Shown piece by piece: positions 32,230-42,850 of a DNA stretch of 64,000 bases (positions are counted from its first letter, which is position 1; each line of letters opens with the position of its first letter). Source of the DNA: Heliocidaris erythrogramma. Taxonomy: Eukaryota > Echinodermata > Echinoidea > Camarodonta > Echinometridae. The DNA lies in assembly GCA_025617745.1 (NCBI GenBank), contig CM046853.1:18577036-18641035 (forward strand), given 5' to 3'. Both the position numbers and the translations under genes were made by a program. Below the pieces are notes generated by a model that saw nothing but the letters and a program-made list of their open reading frames with translations, was not told where the DNA came from and did not search any database.

Positions 32230-33060
32230 TTGGAAAAGAGGGCTATAGAAAGGGTAAGAGACCGGCCGTCTCTTTCCCTTTCTCCAATCTTTGTTATTCC
32301 CAAGCGCTCGGGAAAACTTCGTTTGATACTGAACCTGAAAAGAATAAACAAATTCATTCCTTCAGTACATTTTCGGATGGAGACTCTCGCCTCCATTCTC
32401 CCGTTGATCAAGAGGAAGGACTACGCGGTCTCGATAGATCTCAAAGATGCGTATTTCCATATTCCCATTCATCGCGCTTCGCGCGATCTTCTGGGGTTTT
32501 CCTTCCTCTCAGAGACTTTTCGCTTTCGCGCTCTTCCCTTCGGGCTGCGCCCAGCCCCTCGGGTTTTTACTCAGGTTGTAGCCGTGCTGGCAGCCTCACT
32601 GAGGCGACGCGGCCTTCGGCTATTTTGCTACCTGGACGATTGGCTTCTCCTAGCGGAGTCGCGCGATCGTTTGTTAGACGAGACTCGTTTGCTCGTCAAT
32701 CTTACTCAAGACTTGGGTTTCCTAATAAATTGGGAAAAGTCAGAGTTAGTTCCTACTCGCAGCCCAGTTTTTCTGGGGGCTGTGTTAGACATTCGGAATC
32801 AGTTGGCTCGGCCCAGTCGAGACAGGATTCTCACCATTGTCTCGGCGGCTCGCAAGCTCATGCTGGCCAGAAGGGTCAAGGCCAGACAGTGGCTTCAGTT
32901 CTTGGGATATCTAGCCAGTCTAGTCAATGTTCTGGAGGATTGCCGGCTCCTTATGAGACCGTTTCAGAGACATCTCCTCAGGTTTTACAAGCCGGGCAAG
33001 GATTCTCTGTTGGTCTGGATTCCAGTAACAATAGGAATCAAGTCTCTTCTCTCTCGTTGG
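32230..33060 (+). mobile_element. DIRS-like element: reverse transcriptase
   Basis: The region carries the standard reverse-transcriptase blocks: LRLILNLKRIN, SIDLKDAYFHIPI, FGLRPAPRVF and the catalytic LFCYLDDWLL box, followed by a thumb-like region. Copying of element RNA into DNA is its known role. Confidence 0.9.
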
Positions 33061-33099
33061 ACGAACGAGGAGTTTCTCGCGCGAGGCAAGTCCTTCCGT

Positions 33100-33950
33100 A
33101 CCCCCTTCCGTCGATCTCGATTTCGACGGACGCCTCTCGGTTGGGGTGGGGAGGACATTGCAATGGCAGCACGGTCGCGGGGGATTGGTCTCATCTTGGG
33201 ACTCTTCCCCATATCAATGTCCTGGAGTTTATGGCAGTTCTGTTAACCCTGCTCCATTTCAGAAGTCGACTTCTCATTCGTTCAGTTCTGATCCTTACGG
33301 ACAATGTCACTGTGGCGGCTTATATCAATCGGCAGGGAGGCACTCGTTCTGCTACCCTGAATGCCCTAGCAGCACAGCTGTGGAGGTGGTGTCGTCGCAT
33401 GGCGATCACACCCGTGGCCTCTTTCATCCCCGGTCAGGAAAACCTCATTGCGGATTTTCTGTCTCGGGGCAGGTGTCTTCCATCAGAATGGATGCTTCAT
33501 CCAGAGGTTTTTTGCCGCATTCGCAGTTGCCTGGGTCCACTGGAAGTGGATCTTTTTGCGTCGGTCCTAAACCACCAACTTCCGAAATATTGCTCCCGTG
33601 TTCGCGATCAGGGAGCTTGGGCTCTCGATGCTTTCTCTCTCAGTTGGGAGAATCTTCGAGGATTCGCCTTTCCTCCCTTCCAGCTGATTCCGCGAGTCTT
33701 GCGGAAGATCAGGGAAGATCGGCCTCGGGTGCTTGTGATAGCTCCCTTTTGGCCTAGGAGGAGTTGGTTTCCGGAGCTAATGAGCCTTCTGGCGGCTCAA
33801 CCGTTCCTTCTTCCGTTAAGAGCGGATCTGGTGTTGCAGCCCCTCTCGGGGATTCTTCACCACAGTCCGGAGTCCCTTCATTTGACTGCTTGGCCCCTGT
33901 CGGGGAATCTGCAAGACAGTCGGGTCTCGCTGATAGAGCCGCGGACTTTT
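33100..33950 (+). mobile_element. DIRS-like element: RNase H and downstream conserved region
   Basis: RNase H motifs are visible: STDASRLGWG near the start, INVLEFMAVLL and LTDNVTVAAYINRQGG, then ENLIADFLSR. The stretch after it (EVDLFASVLN to VIAPFWPRRSWF) is a conserved block that follows RNase H in DIRS-type elements. Overlapping frames between neighbouring parts are usual for this family. Confidence 0.82.
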
Positions 33951-34765
33951 TAATGTCCAGTCGTAGAGTTTCTACTAGGGAAATTTATAATTCCCGTCGT
34001 TCGGTCTTTTTCCTCTGGTGTAAAGAGCGAAATCAAACCCCGTCTAAGGCTCCTACTGGTTCAATTGCGGATTTTCTAATCTCGCTATTTGACAAAGGGA
34101 GATCCATCTCTACTATCCGAGGCTACCGATCGGCGATCGGGGCCATTCATTCGGGCTTCTCAGATGGTTCGGGGATTTCTAATTCCCCGCTGTTGAGTGG
34201 TTTGATTCGGTCGTTCTTTCTGAAACGTCCTCCTCGTTCTAAGTTAGTCCCGTCTTGGAGTCTGCCTAAGGTCTTAGAAGCCTTGGCGAAGCCTCCTTTT
34301 GAGCCGTTAGGTGAAGCTTCGCATCACCATCTTACGGTTAAGACGCTCTTTTTGGTAGCCATTGCATCTGGGCAGAGGCGCAGTACTCTTCATGCCCTCT
34401 GTCTTACTCCTGGTCATGTTCGCTGGGAGAGAAAAGGTGTTAGATTGATTCCTAAGGCTTCTTCCATTGCCAAGAATCAAACGGCTTCCTCTGGCCCTGT
34501 TGGGATTTTTCTTTGTCCGCTTGTCGAGGCTATTAGGGCTGCTGGCACAGAGGCTCTTTTATCTGACAGTAAGCCTCATGCTCATGACACTCGTAGTGTC
34601 AGCACTTCCTGGGCTCTGTTTCAAGGTGTGGCGCTTGATGATATTTTGAAGGCTGCTTATTGGCGTTCGTCCAATTCCTTCATTTCTTGCTACCTTAGGG
34701 ATGTCCCTGCAGGTGAGGCTATTTTTGCGTCAGCCACCTTGAAGGCCGCTGTGTCTTCTTTGTAA
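33950..34765 (+). mobile_element. DIRS-like element: tyrosine recombinase
   Basis: The region has an N-terminal helical part (SISTIRGYRSAIGAIH) and a catalytic part with the Arg-bearing SGQRRSTLHAL block, an HDTRSVSTSWA block and a final RDVPAG region with an upstream CYLRD tyrosine. This enzyme class integrates circular DNA without the cuts made by retroviral integrase. Confidence 0.85.
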
Positions 34766-35694
34766 TCCTATTCCCTTCTGCTTGAAACATGCCTCCCGGT
34801 CTTTGAGTTGGCGCTGGTCTAGCATAATAGGTAGGTATATATGATTTATTGCAGTAAATTTGTAAAATAAGCACTGATTTTCTTATTTACTATATAAATC
34901 TATATACCTACCTATGACCCTCCCTCCTTCCCCTCCCCTTGCAAGCAACATGTTTCTACTTGGGGTTGCTCGCAAAAGAGGAAGATGGCCGTTGCGTGTT
35001 GCCGCGCGTGAGTGGCGAAGGGGAACAATAGGATTACGGGGGGTGCGCACAATATTGTGACTCATTTGTGTTAAGTTCTCGAAGGGGTCGCGTAGTCAAG
35101 ACTACTAGCATAATAGGTAGGTATATAGATTTATATAGTAAATAAGAAAATCAGTGCTGATTTTACAATTTTGTTCAATAAAATTGCACAGATGTGTGCG
35201 CATCCTTTAATACGTTTCATAACAAGTGCCATTTTATCTGGGGAAAAAGGAGTTGTTGCACCCTATTAAAAGCAGCACTTATGTATCCTTCTCTAATTGC
35301 ATCACATAATCCACGATAAAAAAAGAAAATTTATTTGAATATTATACTTTTCTTGGAGGTCTTTCATAGAGAGAAAATTACCAGTTGACTCTAAAATATC
35401 ATTGACAAAACGGACTCCCTTTTTACACAATGTTTTGTTTAAAATTGAGCTATTACCTATTTTAATGTAATCATTACATGTATTCCATAAGGGTTGGCAA
35501 GAAATGGTATCATAGTGCATGGATAAGAGTGTATTGTAAGTCGTCATCATTTCTTTCCAAAAAGGGTTCTCTGTTTTACATGCCAGTTCTCGAAAATGAT
35601 TATTTCCCATATTTCATGTCTTGTAGTCTAGGCAAAAAAGATTGTAAAATACAGAGGATATTACTATCAGTTGAGTCATTTACCAATTTCTTAA

Positions 35695-36300
35695 AGGCCA
35701 AGTCCACCCTAACAAAAAGTTGATTTGAATAAATAGAGAAAAATCCAACAAGCATAACACTGAAAATTTCATCAAAATAGGATGTAAAATAAGAAAGTTA
35801 TGGTATTTTAAAATTTCGCTTAATTTCGCAAAACAGTTGTACGCACATCCTGCTCAGTATGGAAATGAGGGAACCAGTGACGTCACCCACTCACTATTTC
35901 TTTTGTATTTTATTATGTGTAATATAGAATATTTTAATTTCTGCAGATTTCACAATTAGGAAGCTCTCATTGAATTGTGTATAGGTTGCAACAATGGCAA
36001 TTACACATGTTCAGCGAGGAATCAAACCTTGTTTCACATTATAACAAGGAAAAATTAAAATATTTCGTATTTCATGTAATAAAATACAAAAGAAATAGTG
36101 AGTGGGTGACGTCACTGGTTCCCCCATTTGCATACTGAGCAGGAAGTGCATACAACTGTTTTGCGAAATTAAGCGAAACTTTAAAATACCATAACTTTCT
36201 TATTTTACATCCTATTTTGACGATATTTTCAGTGTTATGCTTGTTGGATTTTTCTCTATTTAATATTCAAATCAACTTTTTGTTAGGGTGGACTTGGCCT
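35695..36300. mobile_element. T2/Kolobok-like MITE, AGGCCAAG family, copy 2
   Basis: A 606-bp foldback with arms of roughly 230 bp, flanked by TTAA at 35691-35694 and 36301-36304. It is the same family as 14841-15449, though the copies differ enough to be separate, older insertions. It sits in the LINE between its C-terminal and reverse-transcriptase parts. Confidence 0.85.
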
Positions 36301-36409
36301 TTAATCCAGGAAATTTTTAATGATTGGCAGTGTATGTTTATATCTATCATTGTGACCACTCTGTCTGAGTAACTTTGCGACATTTGATTTCTACTTATTT
36401 TATCAGGTC

Positions 36410-36490
36410 CCCCCCCCCCCAAAAAAAAAAAAACAAACAAACAAAACAAACAAAAAACAAACAAAACAAAACAAAACAAAACAAATCTAT
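36410..36490. repeat. C-run joined to (CAAA)n tract
   Basis: A C run followed by A and CAAA/CAAAA repeats, much like the tract at 7411-7520. It lies inside the degraded LINE. Confidence 0.8.
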
Positions 36491-37813
36491 AAAAATGAGC
36501 GTTTATATCTTTCCAAAAATTTTCACCTGGATTTGGGAGAGACAGAATAAGGTAGTTTAATTTGGATACCAACAATGATTTGACAACTATGACTCTTCCA
36601 AGGACAGTTAAGTATCGTCTTAACCATGATGTCGTTTGACTTTTAATCTCTTTAAATTTTCATTATAAGTTTGAATTGTCATTTTGTGCAAATCCGTACA
36701 AAAGTCTATACCTAAATATCGGGTATAATCATCGAATAATCATCGATTTCTGTTCAAAAGAACACCATCTTGTTTTTATATCCTCCAATCCGTATCGCAT
36801 GTGTCTTATGTATATTAACCTGCAAACCCGACATTGTGTTATATTCATCTAAAATGTTTAATGCACTGTTTAATTCCCTTACTGATCCATTCAATGTTAG
36901 ATGAGTATCTGCATACTGAATTATTTTAAGATGTTTAAATGTAGGTAAGCTCAAACCAACAATCGAATTGGATTGTCTGAACAAAAGACCGAGTATTTCG
37001 GTGCATAATATAAAAATGTATGGAGACAAGGGATCTCCTTGACGATATTCCCGTTCTATTGAGAATCTTGGAGACAGGTGTCCATTGATCAATACACAGG
37101 ATTGAGCATTTCGTAGAATACATTAAACCATTTTACAATAGAGGGACCAAACTTAAAGAATACTTTTGTAATAAAGTGGTGAAAAATTGAATCAAATGCC
37201 TTTTCAAAATCTATAAGTAGCAATAAACCAGGAATATCATTGAGGTCAGTGTACAATAATACAAAATATCATATAACAAACGGATATTTTCTCCAATGAA
37301 GCGTCCTGACATAAAATCTGATTCTCGTGTATAAGAAAAGGAAGTACATTCTTCAATCTGTTTGGTATACAAGTGGAACCTAATTTATATACTACATTTA
37401 GTAAAGATATAGGTCACCAATTTTTCAAGTAATGTCTATCTTTATTTCCTTTGGGGTAATGTCTATCTTTTTTGCCTTTAATAAGTTATGCAAATTATCA
37501 TTTATGATAAGTTTGATATAAGTTATGCACATTAGATGAAAACTTCTGCATATTTGATATTGCATGTAGAGAATGACGTATGAAGGTAAAACCTTTTCAA
37601 ACAGTTTCTTGGAAATATTGTCGACACAAATTACTTATGCCCGTCATTAAGAACTAAAATATCATGTGGACTTAACGAGTGGAACATTCTATATGACTTA
37701 TAAGCACTCTTTTAGATGACAGGAATGCAGACGTACAGATTTATTTCTCCTTACACTTTTATTAATTTAGTTCTTTCATTAACATGCTACCACGTTCTCT
37801 TTTCTCTTTTCAG

Positions 37814-37827
37814 CAACCAAGAAGTAA
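37814..37827 (+). CDS. Exon: last codons of the modular protein gene
   Basis: A strong acceptor (CTCTTTTCTCTTTTCAG ending at 37813) is followed by two bases that complete the phase-1 codon left at 20308, then ACC AAG AAG TAA. The protein would end ...REC-P-T-K-K. An ATTAAA signal with a GT-rich stretch after it at 38618-38640 could mark the end of the 3' untranslated region. The 17.5-kb intron and the small size of the exon leave doubt; another unseen exon could intervene. Confidence 0.45.
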
Positions 37828-39833
37828 ATGTCTTTTATTCAAATCAGAAGTTCATCAGAGGCTGTCTAATCATATGCCCAGATTAAGGAATACTACTTCT
37901 CACTTTCTAATTGAAGGTACTATTTGATATTAGCTATTTGCTATAATGAAGTATTAATCCATAGAATATCAAGATTATTACGTAAAAGAAATACTGGCTA
38001 AAACAAATAGTTTAAGACATAATGCACGTCGATAAGTTCAATAATTCTGTCCCTTCTGCGATTACGCAGACTCAAAACAGGCGAATTTCTCTATTCCCCT
38101 GAAAATTCACATTATGCCGTTTAAACAACGTTACATGTAATCGCTGTTTTATAAAAATGAAATATATTATATAATATCAGTAACCATTAAGTAGAGGCTC
38201 ATTTGGTTGTCATTAAAACGTATAGACGTATGTGTGTCTCAGAATGGCGGTGAGCTCATTGCTACATTAAAATGGAGGAGAAGTACTAAACAACGTAAAT
38301 ATAACGAATTCATGTGAATTTTTGAAATAGAAACAAAAATGAGGAACTGTAATGACATAACTGTTTATTGTATTTGCAATCTTAGTAGATGAAAACTGCT
38401 TCATATCTTATTGTTTAGATTAACTGAGAAGATATGTCTTATAATCGTCGCTACTTAATACAAGCCCCGGATAATATTTTTTTTTTGACAAAAATCTGAG
38501 AATAATAGTTCCTCCAAAATGAATTGTAAATTTGTATCATTCTTGTATATAACTATAATCATACTGACACTCAGTGATCATATCCGTGTTTTATTAGTCA
38601 TGTTGACAGAATTCAAGATTAAAGATTTGTGTTGCTGATGCCCCACTTGTAAAAACTTTTGTTTAATGCTGGTCAAGTGCTTGTTTATGTAATTTCAGTT
38701 TAGGAATCGTGGTTGATTAAGTTAGTAACAAAGCTCTAATATTAGAATGGCGTATCCAGACATTGATTAACATGGATCAAACTTCTGGGTGTCTAAGGCG
38801 GTATCACCTTAGGTCAGGTGCATGGTCCACCCTCCCTAATTTTCTCCCTCTCTAAGGCATCCTGTAAGCCACATTCTGATGTCCAATGAGCAGTTTGATG
38901 AGTAGTCTACATGACGTGATGTTGGATACAAAATTTCCCTAGTAAGAAATAGAGTCGTAGCACAGTGTTTTGTGATTTGACAATTACAGTACATGTATAT
39001 ACTAAGACTGTCTGCTCAGTAATATCATATAAAGAAGACAAATCTGCGATTAATTGATACCTACAAACAAATGATATTATATCTAAAGTTCCTCTTCCAC
39101 AGAACTTTATAAAATACATTTATGTTTCAACATTTTGAAAAAATCGATATTGGCTTATTAAAGGGAATAGAAACTTGAACCATTTTAATCACTCATGTAG
39201 TACCCAGTGTGAATATTACAATAACCTATGCATCAAATATATTTTCTGTTTAATCATGTATCTGTCATTTATTGGTTTTTATGTAAACCAGTTTCAACTG
39301 AATCGAGTAGGCTTCACAGACAAGCGACTTAATGAATTAAAGTACATATCCTATCCCTCAACAAACAATGTTAAATATTTTGTGTTATTGATTAACGTCG
39401 TCATTTTTTCATCATGACTGAGAGGATATCATTTGCATTTAGTGTGATTAGCTTTTTCCTCAGTACTGTAACTGAATCCGTAAGGGAGTCAAATAAATAA
39501 CTTACTTATTTAACTTCCTCATCAACCCCTGTTTTCGCATTTTTTACTAAAATGGTGTACACATTTATAAATTACAAATATATGAGAAAATTAGGCATAA
39601 TTATATTGAAGGCCACCGCAGCAGTGTGTGTATCAACCAACCACAATGGGACAGATTTTTTCTAACATTATATTAAATCCGAAGATTTGTTTATTTATAT
39701 ATTACCTCGAACTCAGTCTTGGTCGTTATGGAGTTTTGAAGCATAGAATTCATTTTTCACAACTTCACATCGGCAAAGACGGGTCTTGAAAAGTTTGTGG
39801 GGGTGTGGATGCGTGTTGTTATCTGCGTGTGGT

Positions 39834-39893
<60 letters not shown>

Positions 39894-39917
39894 GAAAGAA
39901 AGAGGGAGGGGTATTTT
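37828..39917 (+). other. Possible 3' untranslated region, then intergenic
   Basis: The first 800 bases may be the 3' untranslated region of the modular gene, up to the ATTAAA at 38618. The rest is AT-rich and looks unique, without coding or terminal-repeat signals. TG and GA runs begin at 39830. Confidence 0.35.
39830..39905. repeat. (TG)n(AG)n simple repeat
   Basis: A TG run followed directly by an AG run just before satellite array 2; the open frames across it are spurious. Confidence 0.9.
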
Positions 39918-40748
39918 TATGCCTCCGCCCACCGAAGGTGGGTGCCGGAGGCATTATGTTTTCGGGTTGTCCGTCCGTCCGTGCGTCCGTCCGTCCGTCC
40001 CACTTCTCGTTACCGCGATATCTGAAGAATCATTTGAGGTAAGAACTTCAAAACTTGGTACTAGTATGTTTCCCTATGCGAAGATGAACTGATTAGATTT
40101 TGGGGTAAGTAGGTCAAAGGTCAGAGGTCACAGAGGTCAATTTACATGAAATTACATAAAAATTCTTGGTTTTTAGCACCGTTACCACGATATCTCAAGA
40201 ACTGTTTGAGGTGAGAACTTCAAACTTGGTACCAGTGTGTATCCCCATAGAGAGAGGAACTGATTAGATTTTGGGGTAGGTAGATCAAAGTTCAGAGGTC
40301 ACAGAGGTCAATTTACATGAAATTACATGGAATTACTGGTTTTTAGCACCGTTACCGCGATATCTCAAGAACTATCTGAGGTGAGAACTTCAAACTTGGT
40401 ACCAGTATGTATCCCCATAGAAAGAGGAACTGATTAGATTTTGGGGTAGGTAGGTCAAAGTTCAGAGGTCACAGAGGTCAATTTACATGAAATTACATGG
40501 AATTACTGGTTTTTAGCACCGTTACCGCGATATCTCAAGAACTATCTGAGGTGAGAACTTCAAACTTGGTACCAGTATGTATCCCCATAGAAAAATGAAC
40601 TGATTAGATTTTGGGGTAAGTAGGTCAAAGGTCAGACGTCACAGAGGTCAATTTACATGAAATTACATGAAATTACTGGTTTTTAGCCTCGTTATCAAAT
40701 ATTTCTAGAAGAGTTTGAGCCATCAACTGAATTTAGGCGGAGGCATAT
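39918..40748. repeat. Satellite array 2, 170-bp unit, with inverted ATGCCTCCG ends
   Basis: Four tandem units of 170 bp (anchor GGTTTTTAGCACCGTTACC at about 40168, 40338, 40508 and a variant at 40678) lie between TATGCCTCCGCCC and GGCGGAGGCATA. A GTCCGTCCG-rich lead-in comes before the first unit, as in array 1. Each unit ends in a cluster like AGGTCAAAGGTCAGAGGTCA; perfect AGGTCAAAGGTCA occurs at 40111 and 40622. The layout suggests a mobile unit that carries a tandem array. Confidence 0.85.
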
Positions 40749-41490
40749 AGGAGACGCAGTCGCATTCATCTTGTTTTTATCTACCGCATCTCGAAACTTC
40801 TGTTCTTTGATATGCGCATCGCGCGTGTGTGGGCGTGTGTATGTGTTTGTGGTGACGTTTTGAAGAGTTTTTTTTTTAATCAAGGTTTTTTTTAATACGA
40901 GCACACTAGGTACTGTAGGTTATGTGTTTGTGTGTGTCGGTGCGTATGCATAAAAAAATGTCCGTTTTTCATTTTATTTTTTTTCCTTTCAAATATGTAA
41001 TCGAAAAATGTCTTTCTCCGATAGAAGAAACATCTTTCAGCGCTTCGTAATTTTAGACTTGCGAGAAATTCTGGTTAAAAAACGAAGACTACATTTATTT
41101 TATTTTTTTGCATTTCTCTTGCAAAGGTACTGAGTTTTAATTCAAAGTTTAGTTTAGATACTTACTCAATTACCAAGGCTTTAATGGTAACATGAAAATG
41201 CTCTTCATATAAGTTTGGAAAATATACTTCTGAAAACAGTTATGCTCAAAGCAATTATTTTTAAAAATTTCCAAAAATGTCCGTTTAAATTTCATGGCGT
41301 ACACATCACGTTGTCTTCGGCCAGAAACTTTCCCACCTTTTCTTTACATGGCAAATGACATATTTCCAATTGGTCATGATAATCCCCACGACCTTTTAAA
41401 TGAATATTGCCAATTTTTTTTCTCACACTGAGTTATCAAGATCGTTGATGATATTGTATTAACATAAAAGGTATCAACAGACCCTTTTTT
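40749..41490 (+). other. Intergenic, no gene seen
   Basis: AT-rich DNA with TG-rich phrases near 40825-40950. No feature was recognised. Confidence 0.35.
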
Positions 41491-41499
41491 CCTTTGTAA

Positions 41500-42560
41500 T
41501 ATCGGAGTGCAAATGATGGTAGAGCTATTGTCTACAATGCACAGGTCCGCAGCATAATGGAATATGCATCTTTATGCTGGATAAATGCCTCCTCTACCAT
41601 ACCATGTTAGACAACATTCAGAAACATGCACTCAAGGTTATTTGTGTTGATGAATCCACTGCCCTTCAAGATTTATCTATTCCTAGTTTAACTCACAGGC
41701 GCCAAGCTGCAGCTACTTGCGTATTCTACAAAATGCACACAGAACAGTGCCCAAAAGACTTAAAGGCCCGGTCACACCGCCAGAACTTTGTTGGAGCGTT
41801 CCTTGAACGGTAGGGAGAGGGGCCGAATTTCGACGACGCTCGTCACCGCGCACAAAATGGGGAAAAAATCGAAAACACGGGCGTTGCGTTAGCGGTGCAC
41901 CGCTGAAGCCGGCGTTGCTTTAGCGTTGGTTTGACGGTAGCGAGCGGTAGCGAGCGTTGGTCCCGCTCCGACACCTCCATACCAACGCCAAACCAAAGTT
42001 CATCACCGCAATGGATCGCTGCTTCAACGCCCGACACCGTTCCAGCAATCCCGTGTCCGCTCGTAAAAGCTTACAACCGCTCCACCAAAGTTTGTGCAAC
42101 GTTTAATCACCGCCCGGGCAAAGCTGGCGAAGCAGCGGTGGTCCAGCGTTCAAGATTTCTGCGTTGGCCTAGCGGACCCAAGCGTCCACGAACTTGCGTC
42201 TAGCGGTGCCAAACTTTGACTGGGCGTTGTTGGAGCGGTGGTGAACTTTGCCGGAGCGGAAAATTGCCCGCTCCTCACCGCTCGCAATATTTTGTGCAGC
42301 TCAAAACTTTCGGAGCGGTAGGAGGGACCATCAGCGGTGGCCGAGCGTATACGGCGTTGCCTTAACGGAGGCCAACTTCTGTTAAACGGTGGTGAACGGT
42401 TACGAGCGGTGATGAATTTTTTTCACCGCTCCAGGAACGCTCCAGCAAAGTTCTGGCGGTGTGACCGGCCCTTAAATGAAATGCTCCCTCCGCCTCTAGA
42501 AAGGAGACGAGTGACCAGAGCTAGTGTATCTTCTCCTGTCCACGCTGTTCTATTGGGGTC
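41500..42560 (+). pseudogene. LINE fragment (end of ORF2) split by a MITE
   Basis: The plus strand reads VRSIMEYASLCWINASSTIP, then in the next frame NIQKHALKVICVDES and THRRQAAATCVFYKMH, a typical LINE reverse-transcriptase C-terminus. After the MITE at 41764-42472 the same protein resumes with EMLPPPLERRRVTRASVSSP. One frame change before position 41610 and the MITE insertion inactivate it. Confidence 0.72.
41764..42472. mobile_element. Harbinger-like MITE, AGGCCCGG family, copy 1
   Basis: A 709-bp element with ends AGGCCCGGTCACACCGCCAG (and inverse) flanked by TAA at 41761-41763 and 42473-42475. A three-base TWA duplication is typical of PIF/Harbinger. The interior is dense in AGCGGT/ACCGCT and AGCGTT words in both directions. 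Open frames inside are not genes. Confidence 0.82.
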
Positions 42561-42850
42561 ATCCCTATAGCTAGAAGGTCCGATAGTTAGCGGGTCCGAT
42601 AGACCGACACCCAATAGATAGAAGGTTCGATAGACCGAATGTACGAGAGGGTCCAGTAGACAGAAGGTTCTATAGACCGAATCGGCAGAAGGGTCCAATA
42701 GTCCGAAGGTTCTAAAGATCGAATGACCAACGGGACCGATAGTCAGAAGGTCCGATAGATAGAAGGTTCTATAGACCGAATCGGCAAAAGGGTCCGATAG
42801 TCCGAAGGTTCAGTAGGGGTCCGATAGTTAGAAGGTCCGATAGACCGACA
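42560..42850. repeat. Minisatellite, GGTCCGATAGAYCGAA-type unit
   Basis: About 15 uneven units built from GAAGGTCCGATAG, TAGACCGAAT and GGGTCCGATAGT phrases. Spacing varies from about 15 to 22 bp. Confidence 0.75.

Larger units (their letters stand above)
29202..35165 (+). mobile_element. DIRS-like tyrosine-recombinase retroelement, near-whole
   Basis: A fossil-type entry of about 5.96 kb. Inverted terminal repeats (about 29236-29385 and 34960-35105) are very similar. A short internal complementary region (about 34819-34915) is the inverse of both outer ends placed together, the structure typical of DIRS elements. Both borders carry CAATTT (29196-29201 and 35166-35171). Parts in order are a gag-like region, reverse transcriptase, RNase H with a downstream conserved region, and a tyrosine recombinase. 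All expected parts are present and the ends are alike, so it looks near-whole and fairly young. It is inserted in the LINE at 28830-37640. Confidence 0.88.
28830..37640 (-). pseudogene. Degraded L1/Tx1-like LINE, minus strand, split by nested insertions
   Basis: Reading on the minus strand from high to low coordinates: about 37445-37250 gives PISLLNVVYKLGS and NRLKNVLPFLI; 37092-36754 gives REYRQGDPLSPYIFILCTEI, a YADT box (in place of YADD) and SGLQVNIHKT; 35610-35302 gives KKGVRFVNDILESTGNFLS; and 29170-28900 gives the Cys block ECTFCNEQSEFTHV. Several frames and stops make it dead. A DIRS-like element (29202-35165) and a TTAA MITE (35695-36300) are inserted into it. The 3' end may lie near the Tc1-like element. 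Confidence 0.75.
501..37827 (+). other. Gene model: modular four-cysteine repeat protein, 3' part of gene
   Basis: This is the span of ten exons read as one gene that starts upstream of the window. The exons encode the end of module 1, complete modules 2 to 5 and a short tail. Each module ends with C-x(6,7)-C, then about 25-35 residues, then C-x4-C, and the block after the second Cys usually reads like LC[LFIV]E[FY].KG. Modules 2-5 also share an 'LW/QW' motif in their first half. Between-module introns are all phase 1, and modules 2-5 are 501, 438, 609 and 417 bases, all multiples of three. Paired cysteines, Gly/Ser and Pro/Ser linkers and phase-1 symmetry suggest an extracellular protein, but the signal peptide would lie outside the window. 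I do not recognise the family and assign no function. Confidence 0.75.
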
